From SCRA01 sp035533275 (lineage in GTDB: Bacteria; Vulcanimicrobiota; Vulcanimicrobiia; Vulcanimicrobiales; SCRA01): 44,750 bases of DNA. Of this stretch, positions 8,355-16,918 are shown one piece after another. The notes under the pieces are model-generated. The model saw nothing but the letters and a program-made list of their open reading frames with translations. It did no database searches and was not told the origin of the DNA. How positions within the stretch are numbered: the first letter of the stretch is position 1; the number at the start of each line of letters is the position of its first letter. The position numbers and the translations under genes were made by a program. The DNA lies in NCBI GenBank assembly GCA_035533275.1, contig DATLUD010000021.1:1-44750 (forward strand), given 5' to 3'.

Positions 8355-9359
8355 ATGAAGGTAGCCGTCGTCGGCGCCACGGGGGCCGTGGGCGAGACGA
8401 TTCTGCGCGTGCTCGAGGAGCGCGCCTTCCCCGTGTCCGGCCTGGGGGCGTTTGCCAGCCGCCAGCGCGCCGCCGCCGCGCGTTTCCGCGGCGAGGCGCT
8501 CGACGCGCAGGCCACGGCGTTCGAGGCGCTGGCGGCCTACGATGTCGTCCTCTTCGCGGGGGGCGACGATGCCAGCAAAGATCTCGCCCGCGCCCTCGCC
8601 GAGGCGGGAAAGCTCGTGGCGGACAATTCGTCCACCTATCGCATGGCCGCCGGCGTTCCGCTCGTGGTCCCGGACGTCAATCCGCACGCCCTTGGCACCG
8701 CGCGCCTCGCCCCGGTGGCGAACTGCTCCACCATCCAGCTCGTGCTCGCCCTCAAGCCCGTGCGCGACGCCGCCGGCCTGCGCAGCGTGCGGGTGGCGAC
8801 CTACCAGAGCGTGAGCGGGGCGGGGCGCCCCGCGCTCGAGCGCCTGGAGTCCGAGGAGCGCGCGCTCTTCGGCGGCGAGGAGCTCTCGGCCGCCGGCTCT
8901 CCGTTTCCCGGCGCCATCGCGCGTAACGTCATCCCGCAGATCGGCTCGTTCGACGAAGCCGGCGCTTGCACCGAGGAGCAGAAGATCCTCGAGGAGACCC
9001 GCAAGATCCTCGAGCTGCCCGACCTGCACGTGGCGGCGACGACGGTGCGCGTGCCGGTGCGCTTCGCCCACAGCGAAGCCGTCTTCGTGGAGACCGAGCG
9101 GGAGACGAGCGCCGGCGAGCTCGCCGAGGCGATCGCGGCGCAGCCCGGCGTGCGGCTGGTGCGCGAGGGCATCGTCACGCCGCGAGACGTCGAGGGCCAA
9201 GAGACCGTGTACGTGGCGCGGCTGCGCGCCGAGGCGGGGAGCCGGCGCCACTTCCAGATGTGGGTGGTGGGCGACAACCTGCGCGTGGGTGCGGCCACCA
9301 CGGCCGTGCGCCTGGCGGAGCTGATGGTCGCCGCGCATCGCGCGGAGAGCGCGGCATGA
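8355..9359 (+). CDS. asd: Aspartate-semialdehyde dehydrogenase
   Basis: 334 residues from ATG 8355 (GTG 8346 in frame is less likely). It reduces aspartyl phosphate to aspartate semialdehyde with NADPH, the branch point to lysine/diaminopimelate and threonine/methionine. The N-terminal GATGAVGE (about 7-14) is the dinucleotide loop. DNSSTYR and VVPDVNPHAL follow. The catalytic cysteine is C124 in NCSTIQ, and the acid/base histidine lies in FAHSEAV. The usual GHSEAV reads AHSEAV here. Its stop overlaps lysC by four bases (ATGA), so the two are one transcriptional unit. Confidence 0.95.
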   Translation: MKVAVVGATGAVGETILRVLEERAFPVSGLGAFASRQRAAAARFRGEALDAQATAFEALAAYDVVLFAGGDDASKDLARALAEAGKLVADNSSTYRMAAGVPLVVPDVNPHALGTARLAPVANCSTIQLVLALKPVRDAAGLRSVRVATYQSVSGAGRPALERLESEERALFGGEELSAAGSPFPGAIARNVIPQIGSFDEAGACTEEQKILEETRKILELPDLHVAATTVRVPVRFAHSEAVFVETERETSAGELAEAIAAQPGVRLVREGIVTPRDVEGQETVYVARLRAEAGSRRHFQMWVVGDNLRVGAATTAVRLAELMVAAHRAESAA

Positions 9360-10603
9360 CCTTCGATCCGACACCCGCGAGCGATGCGCCCGTGCGCATC
9401 ATCGTGCAAAAGTTCGGCGGCACGTCCGTGGCCAAGGAGGATCTCCGCGAGGTGGCAGCCTCGCGCGTCCTCGAGGCGCGCGCCCGCGGCTTCTGCCCCG
9501 TGGTAGTCGTGAGCGCCATGGGGCGCGACGGCGACCCATACGCCACGGACACGCTGCTCTCGCTGCTGGGGCCGGCGAAGGCCTCACCCAATCGCGACCT
9601 GATCGCGGCCGTCGGCGAGATGATCTCGGCGGCGGTCTTCGCGGAGCTGCTGGTCAGGTGGGGCGCGAAGGCGCAGGCGCTCTCGGGCGGTCAAGCCGGG
9701 ATCCTGGTCGACGACCGCTGGGGCGACGCCCAGATCCTCGACGTGCGCCCCGAGCGCGTCCTCCAGCTGGTGCAGGAGGGCGTGATTCCCGTGGTGGCCG
9801 GCTTCCAGGGCCTCACCCCCGACGGGGCGGTGGCCACGCTGGGGCGCGGCGGGAGCGATCTCTCGGCGGTGGTGTTGGGCAGCGCCTTGCGGGCCGAGGG
9901 CGTGGAGATCTTCACCGACGTCAGCGGCGTGATGTCGGCCGATCCGCGGCGCGTGGTCGGCGTCCATGCCGTGGAGCGCATCACGTACGAGGAGATGACC
10001 GAGCTGGCCGCCCACGGGGCGAAGGTGATGCACCACAAGGCGGCCTCGTGGGCGATGCAGACCAAGATGCCGTACTCGGTGAAGGGCCTGCGCACCAACC
10101 AAGGCACGCTGGTCGACGACTCGGTGGCGATCGATCGCGAGCGGCCGGTGACGGGGATCGCCGCGATCCACGATCTGGCGTTCGTGCACATCCTGCTGGG
10201 CGACATCGAGAGCCGTCAGCAGCTCCAGGCGCTGGTGCTCGAAGTCTTCGGGCGGCTGGCCAAGCGCGGCATCTCGATCGACCTAATCAACGTCAACCGC
10301 GCCGGCGTCTTCTTCGCCGTCGAGAACCCCAATCTCGAGGTCGTGCGGGAGGAGCTGCGCGAGTTGAACATGGCGGTGCGGGTGCGCCAGAACTGCGCCA
10401 AGCTCTCGATCGTCGGCGCGGGGATGCGCGGCACGCCGGGCGTCATGTACCGCGTGGTGCAGGCGCTCGAGGGATCCGGCGTCGAGATCATCCATTCCAC
10501 GGACTCGAACATCACGATCTCCCTCCTCGTGCGCGAGGAGGAGGCCGCCAGCGCCGAGCAGGCGATCCACGACTACTTTCACTTGGAGAGCGAACCTCAA
10601 TGA
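9356..10603 (+). CDS. lysC: Aspartate kinase with C-terminal ACT domains
   Basis: 415 residues from ATG 9356, overlapping asd by four bases. It phosphorylates aspartate, the first step of the pathway. KFGGTSV near residue 18 is the kinase signature, followed by VSAMGRDGDPYATD and the GRGGSDLSAV block near 163-172. About 150 C-terminal residues form the two ACT modules that usually mediate feedback inhibition; the second contains the IVGAGMRGTPGV and HSTDSNITISLLV segments. GRDGDPYATD resembles the kinase type in which lysine or lysine plus threonine are effectors. The actual effector is not predictable here. Confidence 0.95.
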   Translation: MTFDPTPASDAPVRIIVQKFGGTSVAKEDLREVAASRVLEARARGFCPVVVVSAMGRDGDPYATDTLLSLLGPAKASPNRDLIAAVGEMISAAVFAELLVRWGAKAQALSGGQAGILVDDRWGDAQILDVRPERVLQLVQEGVIPVVAGFQGLTPDGAVATLGRGGSDLSAVVLGSALRAEGVEIFTDVSGVMSADPRRVVGVHAVERITYEEMTELAAHGAKVMHHKAASWAMQTKMPYSVKGLRTNQGTLVDDSVAIDRERPVTGIAAIHDLAFVHILLGDIESRQQLQALVLEVFGRLAKRGISIDLINVNRAGVFFAVENPNLEVVREELRELNMAVRVRQNCAKLSIVGAGMRGTPGVMYRVVQALEGSGVEIIHSTDSNITISLLVREEEAASAEQAIHDYFHLESEPQ

Positions 10604-11487
10604 ACGCACGGTTGATGACCGCGATGGTGACGCCCTTCGCTTCGGGCGGGAGCATCGATCTCGACGAGGCGCGGCGCATCGCCCGCTACTTGGTGGCACG
10701 CGGCAACGACGGCATCGTCGTCGCCGGCTCCACGGGCGAGGGGCCCACGCTGACGGACGACGAGCGGCTCGCGCTGTTCCGGGCGGTCAAGGAGGCCGTT
10801 CCCCAGGCCACGGTGGTCGCGGCGACGGGCGACAACAACACCGCGCACTCCATCGAGCTCACGCGCGCGGCGGAGGCTACCGGAGTGGACGCCGTGATGG
10901 CCACGGTCCCGGCGTACAACAAGCCGACGCAGGAAGGGATGATCGACCACTTCTTGGCGATCGCCCGCGTCACCGATCTGCCCGTGCTGATCTACAACAT
11001 TCCGGGGCGCACGGGGACCAACTTGCTTCCCGCCACCTTCGCGGCGCTCTGCGAGCGCGCGCCCAACGTGGCCGGCATCAAGGAGTCGACGGGCGACTTC
11101 AACCAGTTCAACCACCTGGTGACCTCCGTGCCGGAGCGAGTGCGCATCTACTGCGGCGACGACTACTGCTTCTTGCCGGCGCTGGCCATCGGCGCCTACG
11201 GTTGCATCAGCGTCGCGGGTCACCTCTGCGCGAGCGAGCTGCGGGCGATGATCGAGGCCTACCTCTCGGGAGACGTTGCGCGTGCCGCCTCCATCCATCG
11301 GTCACTCGTCCCGCTCTTCGACGCCCTGTTCACGGTGAGCAATCCGATCCCCGTGAAGTGGGCGATGGGCGAGCTGGGATTCCGAGTGGGTGAGTGCCGG
11401 CCGCCGCTCTCCGCGCTGCCGAGCGCCGCCGCGCAGCGGCTGGCGCCGCTGCTGGCCCCGTATCAGCTCTCGACCGCCACACACTAG
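10600..11487 (+). CDS. dapA: 4-hydroxy-tetrahydrodipicolinate synthase
   Basis: 295 residues from ATG 10600, with GGAGAG (10585-10590) nine bases upstream and a four-base overlap with lysC. It condenses pyruvate with aspartate semialdehyde. The Schiff-base lysine is K161 in GIKESTGD, the catalytic tyrosine is near 132 in IYNIPGRTG, and the substrate-binding threonines sit in GSTGEGPTLT near 42-51. The length matches the family. It is third in the asd-lysC-dapA run and is followed after four bases by the WecG-like gene. No allosteric lysine site was assessed. Confidence 0.96.
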   Translation: MNARLMTAMVTPFASGGSIDLDEARRIARYLVARGNDGIVVAGSTGEGPTLTDDERLALFRAVKEAVPQATVVAATGDNNTAHSIELTRAAEATGVDAVMATVPAYNKPTQEGMIDHFLAIARVTDLPVLIYNIPGRTGTNLLPATFAALCERAPNVAGIKESTGDFNQFNHLVTSVPERVRIYCGDDYCFLPALAIGAYGCISVAGHLCASELRAMIEAYLSGDVARAASIHRSLVPLFDALFTVSNPIPVKWAMGELGFRVGECRPPLSALPSAAAQRLAPLLAPYQLSTATH

Positions 11488-11491
11488 GAGC

Positions 11492-12241
11492 GTGCGATCC
11501 GTCGAGATCCTGGGCTGCCGCGTCGACGACGTCGACGTCGCGGCAGCGGTCGCGCGCTTGCTGGAGTACGCTCGTGGCTCGCAGCCGCGGCTGGTGGTGA
11601 CGGTCGGAACGGAGATGATCGTGCATGCGTTGCGCGATCCCGAGTATCGTCGCGTGCTCAACGGCGCCGATCTCTGCGTGCCCGACACGATCGGGGTGGT
11701 CTATGCCTCGCGCCTCTCCGGCTCGCCGCTGGGCGGCCGGGTGGCCGGGATCGAGCTGCTGGAGCGTCTCTGCGCAGGCGCCGCTGCCGAAGGGCTGCCG
11801 GTCTACCTGCTAGGCGCGGCGCCGGGTGTGGCGCAAGCCGCGGGTGCTGAGCTTGCGGCGCGCCATCCGGGGCTGAGGATCGCCGGCGCCCGTGACGGCT
11901 ACTTCGGCGACGAGCAAGCGCAGCAGGTGGCCGAGGGAATTCGGGCGAGCGGGGCGCGAATCGTCTTCGCGGCGCTGGGCTTTCCCAAGCAGGAGCGCTT
12001 CTTGGCCGCGTGGCTCGGGGCAACCGGCGCAGGCGTCGGCATGGGGGTCGGCGGAAGCTTCGACGTGATCGCCGGCCGGCTGCCGCGCGCCCCGGAGGTG
12101 TTTCGCCGCCTGGGCTTGGAGTGGCTCTACCGGCTCATGCGCGAGCCGCGCCGCTGGCGGCGTCAGCTCGCGTTGCCGCTCTTCGCGTGGCTGGTCGTGA
12201 TGGATCGCCTCGCCGCTGGGAAAGGACATCGCTCGACGTGA
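11492..12241 (+). CDS. WecG/TagA/CpsF-family glycosyltransferase (GT26)
   Basis: 249 residues from GTG 11492, directly after AGGAG, which is closer than usual; no better in-frame start exists. Family features are ILGCRVDDVDV near the N-terminus, VVTVGTEMIVHA near 35-46, the catalytic-aspartate region LCVPDTIGVVYASR (about 62-75), and GFPKQERFLA with GVGGSFDVIAG further on. The C-terminal RRLGLEWLYRL..P.RW segment is the typical membrane-associated tail. These enzymes transfer N-acetylmannosamine or related sugars to an undecaprenyl-linked acceptor in cell-surface glycan synthesis. The sugar here is unknown. Its stop overlaps the next nucleotidyltransferase (GTGA), which may supply its donor. 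Confidence 0.85.
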   Translation: MRSVEILGCRVDDVDVAAAVARLLEYARGSQPRLVVTVGTEMIVHALRDPEYRRVLNGADLCVPDTIGVVYASRLSGSPLGGRVAGIELLERLCAGAAAEGLPVYLLGAAPGVAQAAGAELAARHPGLRIAGARDGYFGDEQAQQVAEGIRASGARIVFAALGFPKQERFLAAWLGATGAGVGMGVGGSFDVIAGRLPRAPEVFRRLGLEWLYRLMREPRRWRRQLALPLFAWLVVMDRLAAGKGHRST

Positions 12242-13254
12242 AGGCCATGGTGCTCGCAGGAGGCAAGTCGACTCGCCTCTATCCGCTCACGCTCGCGACG
12301 CCCAAGCCGCTGGTGCCCATCGCGGGCGAGGCCAACGTCGCGCACGTCCTGCGCTACCTGCGCTCCTACGGCATCACCGAGGTGGCGATCAACGTGCACT
12401 ACCATGCCGCACAGGTGGTCGAGTACTTCGGCGACGGCTCGGCGTTCGGCGTGCGCCTCACCTATCTGCACGAGAAGGAGCTCTTGGGCAGCGCGGGAGC
12501 GGTGGAGCAGATGGGTGCCTTCTTCGACGAGGGGACGTTCGTCGTCGTGGGCTGCGACGACTTGACGGATCTGCGCCTCGACCAGCTGGTGGACGTTCAC
12601 CGCGCTCGGGAGGCGGTGGCGACCATCGCGCTGGTCCATGCCAACGACGTGACGCAGTACGGCGTGGTCTGCCTGGACGAGGACGGACGGATCCGCGAGT
12701 TTCAGGAGAAGCCGGCCAAGGGCGAGGAGCGCTCGCATCTCGTCAACACCGGCATCTACGTCTTCGAGCCGGGAATCTTCCGGCACATCCCCGCCGGCGT
12801 CTTCGTGGACTTCGGCAAGGACGTCTTTCCGGCGCTCTTGCGGGCGGGCGCGCCGTTCTACGGCCACCGCAGCGAGCACTACTGGTGCGACATCGGGACG
12901 CCGGGCGAGTACCGGCGCGCCACGCGCGACGTGCTCGGCGGCACGCTGCGCCTGCCGGGGCTGCGCGCGCTGGGCATCCACGAGAGCGCGGTCGTCGACC
13001 CCAGCGCCACGTTCGAAGGTGACGTGCTGGTCGGCCCGCGCACGCGCATCGGCGCCGGCGCGCACATCGCGGGCCCCACGGTGATCGGGAGCGACTGCGT
13101 CATCGGCGCGGGCGCCCGCCTGCGCGCGTGCATCCTGTGGAATCGGGTCCACGTCGGTGAGCGCGCCGCGCTCCACGACGTCATTCTCGGCCACGGGGAA
13201 GAGGTCGCGGCGGAGTCCTCCGTCGCGGGAGAGGTCTTGGCACCGGGCGGGTGA
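12238..13254 (+). CDS. Sugar nucleotidyltransferase with beta-helix tail
   Basis: 338 residues from GTG 12238, overlapping the WecG-like gene by four bases. MKAMVLAGGKSTRLYPLT and PKPLVPIAG form the nucleotide and sugar-phosphate binding N-terminus. LGSAGAV (about 82-88) and a GCDDLTDL metal site follow. From about 250 there are repeated V.[GD]P / IG.GA.I turns typical of a left-handed beta-helix. It is a paralogue of the protein at 1280-2323 and has the same two-domain plan. Likely products are GDP-mannose or dTDP/UDP-glucose; the sequence does not decide. Position suggests it serves surface glycan synthesis with its upstream neighbour, or the alpha-glucan genes downstream. Confidence 0.82.
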   Translation: MKAMVLAGGKSTRLYPLTLATPKPLVPIAGEANVAHVLRYLRSYGITEVAINVHYHAAQVVEYFGDGSAFGVRLTYLHEKELLGSAGAVEQMGAFFDEGTFVVVGCDDLTDLRLDQLVDVHRAREAVATIALVHANDVTQYGVVCLDEDGRIREFQEKPAKGEERSHLVNTGIYVFEPGIFRHIPAGVFVDFGKDVFPALLRAGAPFYGHRSEHYWCDIGTPGEYRRATRDVLGGTLRLPGLRALGIHESAVVDPSATFEGDVLVGPRTRIGAGAHIAGPTVIGSDCVIGAGARLRACILWNRVHVGERAALHDVILGHGEEVAAESSVAGEVLAPGG

Positions 13255-13302
13255 CGCGGGGCGCGCGGCGGCCCGGCGTGCCCGTTTGAACCCCGGGGGG
13301 CA

Positions 13303-14739
13303 GTGGAAGAACGGAAGAGGAGCGCTCTCTCGCGGTCTTTGCAGACGTACGCTCGTTTTCATGAAGGGCAGTCGCAAACGTTGACGCAAGGTCCACGCAT
13401 CTACAACCTCTTTCCCACGCTGGTTGGTCCCGTTGCCGAGTGGACGGGACACCTCGGGCGGATCGCCGGGATGGGCTTCACGTGGGTCTACGTCAACCCG
13501 TTCCACGAGACGGGCCGCTCGGGCAGCCTCTACGCCGTCAAGGACTACTTCCGGCTCAACCCGCTGCTGGCCGCCGGCGACCGGCGAGGCGCGGACGAGA
13601 TCCTGGCCGATTTCACGCGTTCCGCGCGGCAGCATGGCCTCGACGTGATGATGGATCTCGTGATCAACCACACGGCGACGGACGCGCCGCTGGTGAAGCA
13701 GCACCCGAGCTGGTACCGGCACGAGGCCGACGGAAGCCTGCGCTCGCCGCGCGCGGTGGATCCCGACGACCCGAGCAAGGTGACCGTGTGGGGCGACCTG
13801 GCGGAGCTCGACTATTCGGAGCGGCCGGAGCGCGCGGAGATGATGGCGTTCGCGTGCAAGGTGGTGCATCATTACGCGAGGCTGGGCTTTCGCGGCTTCC
13901 GCTGCGACGCCGCGTACCAGATCCCGGGGCGCGTCTGGGAGGAGGTCATCGCCGCGGCTCGCGGCGTTCGTCCGGAGACGGTCTTCGTCGCCGAGACGCT
14001 CGGATGCACGCCGGACCAGGTGGAGCAGCTGGCCGTCGCGGGCTTCGACTACCTGTTCAACAGCTCCAAGTGGTGGGATTTCCGTGCCCCGTGGCTGCTG
14101 GAACAGTACGAGGCCTTCCGCCGCATCGCGCCGTCGATCGGCTTCCCGGAGAGTCACGACACGGAGCGCTTGGTTTGCGACCTCGCGGCGCAAGGGATCA
14201 CCGATGCCGTTGCCGTCGAGCGTGCCTATCGGCTGCGCTACCTCTTCGCCGCCTTCTTCTCGACGGGCGTGATGATGCCCATGGGCTACGAGTACGGCTT
14301 TCGGCGCAAGCTCGACGTCGTCGCCACGCGGCCGGCGGACTGGGAGGGGCCGCAGTTCGATCTCACCGCGTTCATCACCGAGGTCAACGCGCTCAAGGCA
14401 CGCGTTCCGGTGCTCAACGAGGAGGGACCGCAACGGCGCGTCGGCGCCAGCGACGGCGGCGTCGTGGCGCTGCTGCGCGAAGGCGAAGACGGCGCGGCCT
14501 CCGTGCTGGGGGTGTTGAACGCCGATCCGGTCGAGCGTGGCGAGGTCGGCGCGGGCGAGCTGGCCCGCGCGATCCGGCGGCGCCCGGTGGAGCTGTTCTC
14601 GACGGACGGCGCCGCCTCCGCCGCGCCGCTCTCGATGCGGGTCCTCGGCGAGGCTTCCCGAAGCGAGGGCCCGGTCACCCGTGCTCCCTCGTCGCGATCG
14701 ACCCTGCGGGACGCGGAGAAGGTGGCCTGTGGACGCTGA
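13303..14739 (+). CDS. GH13 alpha-amylase family enzyme, cytoplasmic
   Basis: 478 residues from GTG 13303, four bases after a run of Gs. No signal peptide is present. The GH13 barrel is clear: MGFTWVYVNPFHETG near the N-terminus, region I LVINHTATD, region II GFRGFRCDAA with the nucleophile Asp, region III VFVAETLG with the acid/base Glu, and region IV FPESHDTERL with the third Asp. HPSWY after region I resembles maltosyltransferase/GlgE-type enzymes, but GlgE's own downstream motifs are absent. It heads a run with glgB, glgX and malQ and overlaps glgB by 11 bases. A role in intracellular alpha-glucan or malto-oligosaccharide turnover is likely; hydrolase or transferase is undecided. Confidence 0.82.
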   Translation: MEERKRSALSRSLQTYARFHEGQSQTLTQGPRIYNLFPTLVGPVAEWTGHLGRIAGMGFTWVYVNPFHETGRSGSLYAVKDYFRLNPLLAAGDRRGADEILADFTRSARQHGLDVMMDLVINHTATDAPLVKQHPSWYRHEADGSLRSPRAVDPDDPSKVTVWGDLAELDYSERPERAEMMAFACKVVHHYARLGFRGFRCDAAYQIPGRVWEEVIAAARGVRPETVFVAETLGCTPDQVEQLAVAGFDYLFNSSKWWDFRAPWLLEQYEAFRRIAPSIGFPESHDTERLVCDLAAQGITDAVAVERAYRLRYLFAAFFSTGVMMPMGYEYGFRRKLDVVATRPADWEGPQFDLTAFITEVNALKARVPVLNEEGPQRRVGASDGGVVALLREGEDGAASVLGVLNADPVERGEVGAGELARAIRRRPVELFSTDGAASAAPLSMRVLGEASRSEGPVTRAPSSRSTLRDAEKVACGR

Positions 14740-16918
14740 GCTCGCGCGAATCGTCGCCGGGGATTGCCGGGATCCGTTCACGGTCCTGGGTATGCACGCC
14801 GCCGACGGCCGCCTGGTGGTCCGCACGTTCCAGCCGCGGGCGTCGCGCGTCGAGGTGATCGACGCGGCTTCCGGCTCCGCGGCCGCCAAGCTCGAGCGCG
14901 TCCACGAGTCGGGGCTCTTCGTGGGAGCCATCGCCGGACGCGAGCGGCCATTTCCCTATCGCCTCTCGATCGACTCGGGGGGGCGACGCCGCGAGATCGA
15001 CGACGCGTACCGCTTCGGTCGCGTGCTCGGCGAGCTCGACATCTATCTCCTGGCCGAGGGGACCGATCTGCGAGCCTACGAGAAGCTCGGGGCCCATGTG
15101 CGGACGATGGAGGGGGTCGAAGGCACGAGCTTCGCCGTGTGGGCACCCAACGCGCGCCGGGTCAGCGTGGTCGGCGACTTCAACCATTGGGACGGGCGCG
15201 TGCACCCCATGCGCTTCCTGCACGAGAGCGGCATCTGGGAGATCTTCGTCCCGGGGGTGGGCGCGGGGGAGCGCTACAAGTTCGAGATCAAGGCGAGCAC
15301 CGGCGTCGTGCTCCCGCTCAAGGCCGATCCGTATGCGATGCGCTGCGAGTCCCCGCCCGACACGGCATCGATCGTCATGGGGGAGGAACGGTACCAGTGG
15401 GGAGACGGCGCCTGGATCGAGGCGCGCGGCCGCGTCGATCTGCGCGCCGCGCCGATGGCCGTCTACGAGGTCCATCTGGGCTCGTGGAAGCGTCATGCGG
15501 AGGGAAACCGCTACTACACCTACGGCGAGCTGGCCGACGACCTGATCCCGTACGTGAAGGCGATGGGCTTCACGCACGTGGAGCTGATGCCGGTCGCCGA
15601 GCACCCGTTCGACGGATCGTGGGGGTATCAGCCCATCGGGCTCTTCGCGCCGACGAGCCGCTTCGGAACTCCCGACGAGTTCCGCGCCTTCGTCGAGCGC
15701 GCGCACGCCGCGGGCATCGGGGTCCTGATCGATTGGGTGCCCGGCCATTTTCCGTCGGATCAGCACGGGCTGGGCTTCTTCGACGGCACGCATCTCTACG
15801 AGCATGCCGATCCCAGGCAGGGCGTGCAGCCCGACTGGAACACGCTCGTGTACAATTTCGACCGTCGCGAAGTCGCGAACTATCTCGCGAGCAACGCGCT
15901 GTTCTGGCTGCGCAGCTACCACGCCGACGGCCTGCGGGTCGACGCCGTGGCCTCGATGCTCTACCTGGACTACAGCCGCAAGCCCGGCGAGTGGGTGCCC
16001 AACGTCTACGGAGGCAACGAGAACCTGGGCGCGATCGCGTTCCTCCGCCGCACGAACGAATTGGTCTTCGGAGAGGCCGCGGGGGTGACGACGATCGCCG
16101 AGGAGTCGACCTCGTGGCCGATGGTCACGGCGCCGACGACGACGGGGGGTCTGGGATTCGGCTTCAAGTGGAACATGGGCTGGATGCACGACACGCTGGC
16201 GTACATGCACGTCGATCCGATCTTCCGGCGCTACCATCAGGAGAACCTCACGTTCGGGCTGCTCTACGCCTTCAGCGAGAACTTCGTGCTGCCGCTCTCC
16301 CACGACGAGGTCGTGCACGGCAAAGGCTCGCTGATCGGCAAGATGCCGGGCGATCGCTGGCAACGCTTCGCGAACCTGCGGCTCTACTACGGATTCATGT
16401 ACGGTCATCCCGGCAAGAAGCTGCTCTTCATGGGCGCGGAGATCGCTCAAGAGCGCGAGTGGAGCCATGACCGCGGCCTGGACTGGCACCTGCTGGACGA
16501 TCCGATGCACCAGGGCGTCGCGCGCCTGGTCGCCGACCTGAACGCGCTCTACCGCGGCCGCCGCGCGCTGCACGAGCTCGACTGCGAGCCCGCCGGATTC
16601 TCGTGGATCGACTTCCGCGACCGCGACGCCGGCATCGTCTCGTTCGTGCGCCGGGCGCGCGATCCGCAGGAGCACGTGGTGGTGGTCGGCAACTTCGCCC
16701 CGGTCGTGCACCGAGGCTACCGCATCGGCGTGCCGTCGGCGGGGCGCTATCGCGAGCTGCTCAACACCGACTCGTCGCACTACGGGGGAAGCAACGTCGG
16801 CAACGCGGGCACGGTCGACGCCGAGCCGGTTCCGATGCACGGCTTCCCCTGCTCCGTGGCGCTGACCCTGCCGCCGCTGGGGGCCCTCTTTCTGGCCAAG
16901 GACGACGCGGCGCGGTGA
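14729..16918 (+). CDS. glgB: 1,4-alpha-glucan branching enzyme
   Basis: 729 residues from GTG 14729, with GGAGAAGG (14715-14722) six bases upstream and inside the end of the previous gene. It makes alpha-1,6 branches in glycogen. An N1 module (LGMHAADG near residue 16) precedes a CBM48-type N2 module (FAVWAPNARRVSVVGDFNHW near 132). The catalytic barrel has DGLRVDAVASMLYLDYSR with the nucleophile Asp, IAEEST with the acid/base Glu, and LSHDEVVHGKGS with the third Asp. GGNENLGAI between them is typical of GlgB. The length is the standard bacterial form with both N-terminal modules. It overlaps glgX by four bases. Confidence 0.96.
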   Translation: MDAELARIVAGDCRDPFTVLGMHAADGRLVVRTFQPRASRVEVIDAASGSAAAKLERVHESGLFVGAIAGRERPFPYRLSIDSGGRRREIDDAYRFGRVLGELDIYLLAEGTDLRAYEKLGAHVRTMEGVEGTSFAVWAPNARRVSVVGDFNHWDGRVHPMRFLHESGIWEIFVPGVGAGERYKFEIKASTGVVLPLKADPYAMRCESPPDTASIVMGEERYQWGDGAWIEARGRVDLRAAPMAVYEVHLGSWKRHAEGNRYYTYGELADDLIPYVKAMGFTHVELMPVAEHPFDGSWGYQPIGLFAPTSRFGTPDEFRAFVERAHAAGIGVLIDWVPGHFPSDQHGLGFFDGTHLYEHADPRQGVQPDWNTLVYNFDRREVANYLASNALFWLRSYHADGLRVDAVASMLYLDYSRKPGEWVPNVYGGNENLGAIAFLRRTNELVFGEAAGVTTIAEESTSWPMVTAPTTTGGLGFGFKWNMGWMHDTLAYMHVDPIFRRYHQENLTFGLLYAFSENFVLPLSHDEVVHGKGSLIGKMPGDRWQRFANLRLYYGFMYGHPGKKLLFMGAEIAQEREWSHDRGLDWHLLDDPMHQGVARLVADLNALYRGRRALHELDCEPAGFSWIDFRDRDAGIVSFVRRARDPQEHVVVVGNFAPVVHRGYRIGVPSAGRYRELLNTDSSHYGGSNVGNAGTVDAEPVPMHGFPCSVALTLPPLGALFLAKDDAAR

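Noticed and set aside
13303..14739. Assignment of the GH13 protein as GlgE
   Set aside because: It has some maltosyltransferase-like segments, but the GlgE-specific N-terminal domain and C-terminal motifs are missing and region IV reads FPESHD.
12163..14931. A minus-strand reading frame of about 920 codons opposite the second nucleotidyltransferase and the GH13 gene
   Set aside because: Same reason: it spans two well-supported genes and their gap, and shows biased low-complexity composition with no domain.
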